From an uncultured Collinsella sp. (lineage in GTDB: Bacteria; Actinomycetota; Coriobacteriia; Coriobacteriales; Coriobacteriaceae): 64,000 bases of DNA. Every line of letters begins with the position of its first letter. Position 1 is the first letter of the stretch. A model generated the notes under the pieces. The model was not told the origin of the DNA. It searched no databases and saw nothing but the letters and a program-made list of their open reading frames with translations. The position numbers were made by a program, and so were the translations under genes. The stretch is taken from contig CABURR010000003.1 of the NCBI GenBank assembly GCA_902493985.1, forward strand, positions 7,386-71,385, in the 5' to 3' direction. Below are positions 54,424 to 64,000 of this stretch, piece by piece.

Positions 54424-55344
54424 CTACACGCGCAGGTAGCGACGCATGGCGATGGCAGAACCAAAGAGGCCGATAATCACGCCGACCAGAATCAGCGCAG
54501 CATAGGTCACCAGGTAGTACTGCATCGGCAGGGCAAACGACATCCAGCCGATGCTCTCCTGCAGACGCGGAATCATCAGATTGCGCAGCAGCTCCAGAAC
54601 GCCGATGGAAAGCAGCGAGCCCAAAATGGCCTGCAGTACGCCCTCGGTGATAAACGGGCCGCGAATGAAGCCGTTGCTGGCGCCGACCAGACGCATAATC
54701 GCAATCTCACGACGACGCGCCGTAATGGACAGGCGAATCGTGTTGTTGATGAAGATGAATGCGATAAAGGTCAGAAGGCCAACGAGCACCACGGCGGCGA
54801 TGCGGATGTAGTTGGTCACCTGGAACAGGCGGCTCACTTCCTCCTGGCCGTACAGCACGCTCGCGTTGACGTCGCCGTCATCCGCGATCTTCTGGAAATC
54901 GGCATCCTTCTTGAGCTTCTCTGCCGTGCTCTCGACCTTGGACGGATCGTCCATCTCAATAGCGAAGGAAGCCGGCAGCGGGTTCTGGCCATCGAGCGCG
55001 CTCATGGTGGCGTCGGCGTTGCCCGACATCTTGCTCGTATACTCGGCCAGCGCGTCGTCCTTGTCCTTATAGGTCACGGACTTGACGTTATTCCACGTCT
55101 TAAGTTCGGCCTCAAAAGCCTGAACATCGGCCTGATCAGCGTCATCACTAATGAACGCGTTGATGACAACCTGATCCTCGACGGTGCCGATCACGGAGTT
55201 CAGCATCGCGGAGCCCATGATGAACAGGCCGATGATAAACAGCGAAAGGAAGATCGTGATGACGGCGCCGAGCGAGGTAGTCCAGTTACGGAAGAAGTGG
55301 CTGATTGCCTCTTTGAAGGAGTAGCCCACGTTAGTTGGTGCCAT
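54424..55344 (-). CDS. ftsX: Cell division protein FtsX
   Basis: A 306-residue membrane protein: one N-terminal membrane segment (GAVITIFLSLFIIGLFIMGS), a large outer loop with a Glu/Lys-rich helix region, then three more segments (IRIAAVVLVGLLTFIAFIFI and two C-terminal). This is FtsX, the permease-like partner of FtsE, which activates cell wall hydrolases such as RipC/PcsB. Start ATG at 55344, overlapping ftsE by 14 bases. Confidence 0.93.
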   Translation of the reverse strand: MAPTNVGYSFKEAISHFFRNWTTSLGAVITIFLSLFIIGLFIMGSAMLNSVIGTVEDQVVINAFISDDADQADVQAFEAELKTWNNVKSVTYKDKDDALAEYTSKMSGNADATMSALDGQNPLPASFAIEMDDPSKVESTAEKLKKDADFQKIADDGDVNASVLYGQEEVSRLFQVTNYIRIAAVVLVGLLTFIAFIFINNTIRLSITARRREIAIMRLVGASNGFIRGPFITEGVLQAILGSLLSIGVLELLRNLMIPRLQESIGWMSFALPMQYYLVTYAALILVGVIIGLFGSAIAMRRYLRV

Positions 55345-56551
55345 AGTTGCCGTAACCTCCCCTCTCCTGGTCGCGGATAACGTGGCCGCCCTCGAGGGCG
55401 ATCACGCGACGGTGCATGCTATCGACCATCTCGCGGTCGTGCGTGGCGACGATCACGGTGGTGCCAGTGCGGTTAATACGCTCGAGCAGTTTCATGATGC
55501 CCAGTGAGATCGCCGGGTCGAGGTTGCCCGTCGGCTCGTCGCAGATCAGCAGCGGCGGACGGTTGACCATAGCGCGGGCGACGGCAACGCGCTGCTGCTC
55601 GCCACCGGAAAGCTGGTCGGGCAGCGAGTCCATCTGATCGGCCAGACCGACCAGACGCAGCACCTCGGGCACCTGGCTGCGAATGACGCCCTTGGGCTTG
55701 CCGATGCACTGAAGGGCAAACGCCACGTTTTCGTAGGCGGTCTTTTGCGGCAGAAGCTTAAAGTCCTGGAACACGGCGCCAATCTGGCGACGCAGGAACG
55801 GAACCTTGCGGTTCTTGATCTTCATGAGGTCCTGACCGGCAACCAGGATGCGGCCGCTCGTCGGCTTGACGTCGCGGTTGAGCGTCGACAGCAGCGTGGT
55901 CTTACCCGAACCGGAGTGACCGACCAGGAAGACGAACTCGCCCGGATAGATCTCGATGTTGATGTCGTCGAGTGCAGGCTTGTTGGGCTGTGCCGGATAG
56001 ATCTTGGTGACATGCTCCATAAGGATAACGGGCTCGACACCGGCCTGCTTGGCCATCTTCTTGCGGCTGGCCTGCGGATCGATGGGCGCAAACACCGACG
56101 TGAAATCGGGGTTGTTGAGCGCGTTATCGAGGCTTGCGACCTCGGCGGCCTGATCGCTCTCGACCACCGGGGCAGCAGGCTGAGTGGGGTCGGGAATAGC
56201 GGCAAAGAGACCGGACTGCGCAGGCTGAGGAGCCGGCGTCGCAGGGGCAAAGGGGTCGGGAATGCCGGCCATGGTAGGCTGCGGCGTGGCGGCGCCAGCC
56301 TGAGGCTGCTCCACGCGAGCGGTCACGGCCTGAACGGGCTCAAAACCCGCCGTGCCGGAAAGCGCGACATCGCTGGTTGGATTGTAGGCAAAGGGATCGG
56401 ATGCCGGCTGTGCCTGATCTGCCGGCTGAGCGGGGGCCTGAGCAACAGGCTGGCCCTCTGAATCCGGAGTGGCGAAACGACTGCCCTGGACGCCTGCCTG
56501 CGTCTTGGGGGCATCATCGCCCGCACCGGAGGTACGGAAGTGGTTACCCAC
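55331..56551 (-). CDS. ftsE: Cell division ATPase FtsE with long N-terminal extension
   Basis: A 406-residue FtsE; usual length is about 230. Residues 1-170 are Pro, Ala, Gln and Asp-rich and look disordered; the ATPase starts at about 175 (PVILMEHVTKIYPAQPNKPAL). Motifs: Walker A GHSGSGKTT, Q-loop FQDFKLL, signature LSGGEQQR, Walker B LLICDEPTGNLD, switch ATHDREMV. With FtsX it forms the FtsEX complex at the divider. Start GTG at 56551 follows AAGGAG. The extension may bind another divisome protein; inference. Confidence 0.92.
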   Translation of the reverse strand: MGNHFRTSGAGDDAPKTQAGVQGSRFATPDSEGQPVAQAPAQPADQAQPASDPFAYNPTSDVALSGTAGFEPVQAVTARVEQPQAGAATPQPTMAGIPDPFAPATPAPQPAQSGLFAAIPDPTQPAAPVVESDQAAEVASLDNALNNPDFTSVFAPIDPQASRKKMAKQAGVEPVILMEHVTKIYPAQPNKPALDDINIEIYPGEFVFLVGHSGSGKTTLLSTLNRDVKPTSGRILVAGQDLMKIKNRKVPFLRRQIGAVFQDFKLLPQKTAYENVAFALQCIGKPKGVIRSQVPEVLRLVGLADQMDSLPDQLSGGEQQRVAVARAMVNRPPLLICDEPTGNLDPAISLGIMKLLERINRTGTTVIVATHDREMVDSMHRRVIALEGGHVIRDQERGGYGNYGTN

Positions 56552-56654
56552 TGGTGCTCCTTATCGTCGTGCGTTTAAACTACATGAGCGCTTAATATTT
56601 TAGCAGCATTAGCTTTGCTGCACATAAGAAGCATGGCCGTGTTTGGGTCCCTCC

Positions 56655-56777
56655 GGCCGGACACAGGGTTACTTTCCAAATCGTCCTCGGACATGTCGGA
56701 GCCTCCGCTGCGCACTACGTGCGGCGGGGGCTCCTCCGTCCTGCGGAAAGATTTGGAAAGTAACCCTGTGTCCGGCC
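56655..56777. repeat. 123-bp long inverted repeat
   Basis: Perfect 28-base arms (56655-56682 and 56750-56777), unpaired regions, and an inner stem GGAGCC...GGCTCC centred near 56720. It lies in the 503-base gap between ftsE and the transketolase genes (56552-57054), which has no other gene. Confidence 0.9.
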
Positions 56778-56906
56778 TGCGATAACTAAGGGGTCGCCGC
56801 GTTTATCTTGAGGTGCTGCATATACAAAGCTGGAAGGGTCTGAATTGCGCTTTGTCGATATATGCCCTTTTTCCTGATGGGACCGTGCTTGAGGGGCGTC
56901 TTCATG

Positions 56907-56973
56907 AGTTGCGGTGAAATAGGGACTGTTTTACCAGTTAAAAGGTCTAATCAGTCCCTATTTCACCGCAACT
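56907..56973. repeat. 67-bp palindromic repeat, copy 2
   Basis: 22-base arms (56907-56928 and 56952-56973) perfectly paired, 23-base loop; same element as 43004-43070. Confidence 0.9.
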
Positions 56974-56979
56974 GAAACA

Positions 56980-57004
56980 GGGGCGCTCTCCAAGAGAGCG
57001 CCCC
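56980..57004 (-). terminator. Terminator of the transketolase operon
   Basis: GGGGCGCTCTC / GAGAGCGCCCC perfect 11-bp stem with a 3-base loop, 51 bases past the stop. Confidence 0.8.
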
Positions 57005-57054
57005 TGCCGGGTTTCCATAGTTCTGGCGAAGCAGTCCTTGAGATCCGCCTTGCC

Positions 57055-57996
57055 TTATGCCAAGAACTCCTTGGTGGTCGCCACGATGTTGGCGGCGTCC
57101 AGGCCATACTTGTGCAAGAGCTCGGCACCCGGGCCGGACTCGCCAAAGGTGTCGTTGACGCCGATCTTCTTGAGGGGCGTCGGGCACTGCTCGCACAGGA
57201 CGTCGGCAACGGCGCTGCCCAGGCCACCGATTACAGAATGCTCCTCGACGGTCACGACGTGGCCGGTCTTGGTGGCGCTCTTGACGATCAGGTCGGCATC
57301 GATGGGCTTGATGGTGTGCATGTTGATGACCTCGGCGTCGATGCCCTCGGCAGCGAGCTGCTCGGCGGCCTCGAGAGCCTCGCCGACCATCAGGCCGCAG
57401 GCGATGATGGTGACGTCGGCGCCCTCGCGCATAACAATGCCCTTACCCAACTCGAAGTTGTAGGTCTCGGGGTCGTTGATAACCGGCGAGGCCAAACGAG
57501 CGAAGCGCATGTACACCGGACCGTCGCACTCGTAGGCGGCGCGCGTCACGGAGCGGGCCTCGACGTCGTCGGCAGGAACGATCACAGTCATGCCGGGGAT
57601 GACGCGCATGAGGGCGATATCCTCGCAGCACTGGTGCGTGGCACCATCCTCGCCCACCGAGATACCGGCGTGCGTGGCACCAATCTTAACGTTGAGGTGC
57701 GGGTAGCCGATGGAGTTACGGACCTGCTCAAAAGCGCGGCCGGCTGCGAACATGGCAAAGGTGCTCGCGAAGGCAACGCGGCCGGTGGTCGCGATACCGG
57801 CGGCGACGCCCATCAGGTTGCTCTCGGCGATACCCACGTCGAAGAAGCGGTCGGGGCAGGCGGCCTTGAACTTGCCGGTCTGCGTGGCGGCGGCCAGGTC
57901 GGCGTCGAGGACCACAAAGTCATCGTGCTCGTTGGCGAGCTCGACGAGGGCCTCGCCGTAGCTTACGCGCGTGGCGATTTTTTTGACGTCTGCCAT
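57055..57996 (-). CDS. Transketolase, C-terminal subunit
   Basis: A 313-residue pyrimidine-binding half of transketolase: FVVLDADLAAATQTGKF, FDVGIAESNLMGVAAGIA, the catalytic glutamate region and GEDGATHQCCEDIALMR, PGMTVIVPADDVEA. Works with the next-upstream subunit. Together they transfer two-carbon ketol units in the pentose phosphate pathway. Start ATG at 57996, with GGAG upstream, one base after the N-terminal subunit gene. Confidence 0.95.
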   Translation of the reverse strand: MADVKKIATRVSYGEALVELANEHDDFVVLDADLAAATQTGKFKAACPDRFFDVGIAESNLMGVAAGIATTGRVAFASTFAMFAAGRAFEQVRNSIGYPHLNVKIGATHAGISVGEDGATHQCCEDIALMRVIPGMTVIVPADDVEARSVTRAAYECDGPVYMRFARLASPVINDPETYNFELGKGIVMREGADVTIIACGLMVGEALEAAEQLAAEGIDAEVINMHTIKPIDADLIVKSATKTGHVVTVEEHSVIGGLGSAVADVLCEQCPTPLKKIGVNDTFGESGPGAELLHKYGLDAANIVATTKEFLA

Positions 57997-57997
57997 C

Positions 57998-58828
57998 CTA
58001 GAGCTCCTCTCCGGCGGCCGTGAGCTCTGCCATGGCCTGCTCAAACTGTTCATCATTGGGGGCCTTACCGTGCCAGCCCACCTGGTTCTCCATAAAGGAG
58101 ACGCCCTTGCCCTTCGTGGTCTCGGCGATAATGGCGGTCGGCTGACCCTTGGTGGCGCGAGCCTCGGCAAAGGCGGCGCGGATCTGGTCGAAGTCGTTGC
58201 CGTCGGCGAGCTCCACAACATGGAACTTGAAGGCGCGGAACTTGTCGGCGAGCGGCATGGGATCGTTGACCTCCTCGACGGGGCCGTCGATCTGCAGGCC
58301 GTTGTGGTCGACGATCACGCAGAGGTTGTCGAGCTGCTGGTTGCCGGCAAACATGGCGGCCTCCCAGACCTGGCCCTCCTCGCTCTCGCCGTCGCCCAGC
58401 AGGGCGTAGGTGCGGTAAGTATCGCCCCAGTGCTTGGCGGCAACGGCCATGCCCACGGCGGCGGAGATGCCCTGCCCGAGCGAACCGGTGGACATGTCAA
58501 CGCCCGGGGTGTCGTTCATGTTGGGGTGACCCTGTAGGTGACTGCCGATGTGGCGCAGCGTCTCGAGATCATCCTTGGGGAAGAATCCGCGCTCGGCGAG
58601 CACGGCGTACAGACCAGGCGCGCAGTGACCCTTGGAAAGCACGAAGCGATCGCGGTCGGCCTTGCGGGGGTCGGCCGGGTCGACGTTCATTTCCTCAAAG
58701 TACAGATAGGTCATGATGTCGGCAGCGCCGAGCGAACCGCCCGGATGGCCGGACTTGGCAGCGTGCACGCCGGTGACGATGCCCTTCCTTACCTCGTTGG
58801 CAACCTTTTTGAGCTCTTCGTCGCTCAT
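57998..58828 (-). CDS. Transketolase, N-terminal subunit
   Basis: A 276-residue thiamine-diphosphate-binding half: SGHPGGSLGAADIMTYLYF, SKGHCAPGLYAVLAERGFF and the GDG motif LLGDGESEEGQVWEAAMFAGN...NLCVIVDHNGLQIDG. Split transketolases of this type are common in Actinobacteria and Firmicutes. First of the two genes; start ATG at 58828. Confidence 0.95.
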   Translation of the reverse strand: MSDEELKKVANEVRKGIVTGVHAAKSGHPGGSLGAADIMTYLYFEEMNVDPADPRKADRDRFVLSKGHCAPGLYAVLAERGFFPKDDLETLRHIGSHLQGHPNMNDTPGVDMSTGSLGQGISAAVGMAVAAKHWGDTYRTYALLGDGESEEGQVWEAAMFAGNQQLDNLCVIVDHNGLQIDGPVEEVNDPMPLADKFRAFKFHVVELADGNDFDQIRAAFAEARATKGQPTAIIAETTKGKGVSFMENQVGWHGKAPNDEQFEQAMAELTAAGEEL

Positions 58829-59035
58829 TGTGCCTTCCTTTCATCCTCTTTAGACAAGATGCGCACGGCACAGAAGGTCGTCCCAACACAGCCGCAATGC
58901 ACGTACGTCATTCATTATGCTGGAAACTGATGGCTTTACCAGACTTTTTATCATTATTTGAGCAATTTAGCAGGCAGACCCGCTGATGAAACGGTTTATC
59001 AATGTGAACGTCTTTTGGATGGAGCGCAGTCGGCC

Positions 59036-59926
59036 CTACGCGTTAATGTCCTTGAATCCCTCGCCGAAGGTTTCCGTAACGTCGGCCACGGTTACGATGG
59101 CGCGCGGGTCGCGCTCGCGCACGATCGTCTTGAGCGTGTTGAGCTCGCGACGGCTCACGATTACCATGATCACCGGCTTCTCGGCACCCGAGTACATGCC
59201 GGTCGCCCTCAGCTTGGTGCAGCCGCGGCCCAGGCCATACATGATGTCGGCCGCGATATCGGGAAACTTGTCCGAGATGATGAGCACCATACGGCGCCTG
59301 TTGCCGCCGTCGACCACGGCATCGATCACGTAGCCGCTAATGACCATCGAAAGGCCCGCATACAGCGCGTTTTCGACCGAAAAGACCGGGGCCGACAGCG
59401 CGCACACGGCAACATCGATCGCCATGACGGTCGAGCCAACCGGCAGCGATGTGTTGCGCGAGATAATCTGACCGATGGTGTCGGAGCCACCAGTGTTAGC
59501 ACCGGCGTGCAACACCATGCCATATCCGACGCCCGTGATGATGCCGCCCCACATAGCAGGCAGCATCAGATCGGCATGTGCCAGCGGCGCGACAAACGGA
59601 GCGAACAGGTCGGTGAAAAAGCCCAGCAGCACAAAGCCCGTCGCCGTCTGCACCACGTAGAACATGCCGCCCGCACGCATAACCACCAGCAGCAGCAAGG
59701 CATTCATCACAATTGTCTGGATACCGACGGGCAGCGATATGCCATGCGAGGCGCCAACCGCCTGAATAATGGTGGCGAGACCTGTAACGCCGCCGGCGGC
59801 AAGGCCGTTGGGAATCAAAAACAGGTCCGTCGCGATAGCTGCCAGGGCACAGCCAAACATGATCTTGGGCAAGTCATGAAAGAAGTTCATCGAAAGAATA
59901 CGCTTGATGTCCAGACGATATGCCAT
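59036..59926 (-). CDS. YitT family membrane protein
   Basis: A 296-residue protein with about five N-terminal membrane segments (IMFGCALAAIATDLFLIPNGLAAGGVTGLA; TGGSDTIGQIISRNT) and a C-terminal soluble DUF2179 domain (KPVIMVIVSRRELNTLKTIV...AIVTVADVTETFGEGF). YitT proteins are widespread and unexplained. Start ATG at 59926 with GAGGGAGG. Downstream of prfB and separated from it by a terminator. Confidence 0.9.
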   Translation of the reverse strand: MAYRLDIKRILSMNFFHDLPKIMFGCALAAIATDLFLIPNGLAAGGVTGLATIIQAVGASHGISLPVGIQTIVMNALLLLVVMRAGGMFYVVQTATGFVLLGFFTDLFAPFVAPLAHADLMLPAMWGGIITGVGYGMVLHAGANTGGSDTIGQIISRNTSLPVGSTVMAIDVAVCALSAPVFSVENALYAGLSMVISGYVIDAVVDGGNRRRMVLIISDKFPDIAADIMYGLGRGCTKLRATGMYSGAEKPVIMVIVSRRELNTLKTIVRERDPRAIVTVADVTETFGEGFKDINA

Positions 59927-59938
59927 GCTGCCTCCCTC

Positions 59939-59967
59939 AAAAAAGCGCACCCAAACGAGTGCGCCTT
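59939..59967 (-). terminator. Terminator of the secA-prfB operon
   Basis: AAGGCGCAC / GTGCGC stem with six Ts on the minus strand, 90 bases past the prfB stop. Confidence 0.85.
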
Positions 59968-60056
59968 GAACTTCTTGCCGTATTCGATTCTACCGATTCA
60001 CCGAGCAAATACCACCCCTGCGAAGTGTCTGCATCGACCCGGAGCCAGCCATGTGC

Positions 60057-61204
60057 CTAGGCGCCCGAGCCTTCCGCATCGGCGTTGCCGGTTGCCCAGC
60101 GATGGTAGCCGATCACAAATGGATCCAGATCGCCATCGTCGAGAACAGCCTCGACGTTGCTGGTCTCCACACCCGAGCGCAGGTCCTTGACCATCTGATA
60201 CGGGTAGAGCACGTAGCTGCGAATCTGGTTGCCAAACCCGATCGTGGTCTTGGGTCCACGAATCTCGTCGAGTGCCTCGGCGCGCTTCTCGAGCTCGATC
60301 TCGTACAGGCGGGCCTTGAGAATCTGCATGCACGCGGCCTTGTTTTGAATCTGGCTACGCTCGTTTTGGCACGTGACAACGATACCGCTGGGAAAATGCG
60401 TCACGCGTACGGCGGAGTCGGTGGTGTTGACGCCCTGGCCGCCCGGGCCGCTCGCGTGATACACGTCCACGCGGATATCGTCGGGACTGATCTCGATGTC
60501 GATATCGTCAGGCAGCACGGGGATGACCTCGACGCCGGCAAACGTGGTCTGGCGGCGCTTCTTGTCGTCGGTGGGGCTAATGCGCACCAGACGGTGGACG
60601 CCGGCCTCGGCGCGCAGCATGCCAAACGCATCCTTGCCCTCGACGGTAAAGGTCGCACGGTCGATGCCGATGACCTCAGCCGCGGGACAGTCGTTAATGG
60701 TGACCTTCCAGCCGCGACGCTGGCAGTACTTCATGTACATCTTAAAGAGCATGAAGGTCCAGTCCTGCGCCTCCAGGCCACCCTGTCCGGGCTTGATGGT
60801 CACAATCGCGTCGCCGTGATCGAACTCACCGGTAAACCAGCTCGAAAGCTCGAGCTCGTCGATAGCGCGGGCCAGGCGTTCTGCCGTAGCGGCAGCCTCC
60901 TCGCGCAATGCGGTGGCATCTGGGTCGTCGCCCATCTCCTCGGCAAGCTCCAGCGCCGCGCGGGCGTCAGATAGCTCACCGCGCGCGGTATCCACGGCAG
61001 CGATATCTTCCTTGGCGCGAGCGATCTGCTCCATGGTGGCGCGAGCGGCGTCGGCGTCATCCCAAAAGCCGGGGGCCACGCTTTTTGCCTCGAGCTCGGT
61101 CACGCGTGTGCGCTTCTCGTCCAAATGAAGATACGACTCGACCTCGCCGAGCCGGTCCGCAAACGCGTCCAGCTCGGCGGGCGTTACCTCTAAAGCCTCG
61201 GCCA

Positions 61205-61205
<1 letters not shown>
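60057..61205 (-). CDS. prfB: Peptide chain release factor 2
   Basis: A 382-residue class-I release factor with the RF2-type arrangement. The catalytic loop is SGPGGQGVNTTDSAVR (GGQ motif). The stop-codon tripeptide at RISPTDDKKRRQ reads SPT where RF2 normally has SPF. RF2 is inferred from overall match, N-terminal length and the QNERSQIQNK region. The gene is a single open frame, so the internal UGA frameshift used by many prfB genes is absent. Start ATG at 61205 shares a base with the secA stop, so the two are coupled. Confidence 0.93.

Positions 61206-64000
<2,795 letters not shown>

Overview
The window reads as a chromosomal segment of a high-GC, anaerobic gut actinobacterium of the Coriobacteriia, most probably Collinsella. 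This rests on the combination of an [FeFe] hydrogenase, several PTS sugar systems, a MurNAc-recycling cluster, ferredoxin-type glutamate synthase, split transketolase, rubredoxin and actinobacterial-looking FtsEX/SecA/RF2. The genus is inferred from gene content and style; there is no rRNA gene here to prove it. Most genes lie on the minus strand.

Left edge (1-3360) is visibly AT-richer than the rest and looks acquired. It holds the end of a RiPP (ribosomally made, modified peptide) locus of the clostridial CcpM / CLI_3235 type: a truncated TIGR04066-like protein, an acyl-carrier-related protein lacking the usual serine, a 59-residue Cys-rich candidate precursor, a LURP-one/scramblase-like protein, and a convergent ABC exporter. 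The radical SAM maturase expected for this family would lie left of the window.

3400-14100: a YoaK/DUF1275 membrane protein, YgiQ-type radical SAM protein, CPBP protease, an orphan RelB/DinJ-type antitoxin, then a tight four-gene operon joining an [FeFe] hydrogenase and its flavoprotein partner to an ABC importer (lipoprotein plus fused permease-ATPase). 14200-18900: a 6-phospho-alpha-glucosidase / PTS operon with a LicT-type antiterminator and a RAT-like leader. 19000-33000: flavodoxin-ferredoxin protein, DEAD-box helicase, an FHA protein and a membrane Ser/Thr kinase bracketed by palindromic repeats, the copper module copA-copZ-csoR with a recognisable operator/promoter, a zinc-ribbon membrane protein, an amidohydrolase and an unknown protein whose ribosome site sits in a hairpin.

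33300-45600: gltBD, gpmA, an Nramp transporter, rubredoxin, flavin reductase, smpB, a TPR protein, tRNA-Glu and tRNA-Gln, and a MarR-like fragment. 45600-50500: Spx/ArsC protein, then the MurNAc pathway murR-murQ-murP-mupG. 50700-64000: VanZ-like protein, lone serine recombinase, RNase R, ftsE-ftsX (FtsE with a long N-terminal extension), split transketolase, YitT protein, prfB and secA (5' end cut by the window).

The strongest non-gene signal is a set of fixed-length palindromic repeats between genes: seven full copies plus one half copy of a 59-bp element, two copies of a 67-bp element, two copies of a 25-bp hairpin, a 123-bp long inverted repeat, and an array at 45419-45588 of six 15-bp arms in alternating orientation with exact 16-bp spacers (31-bp period).
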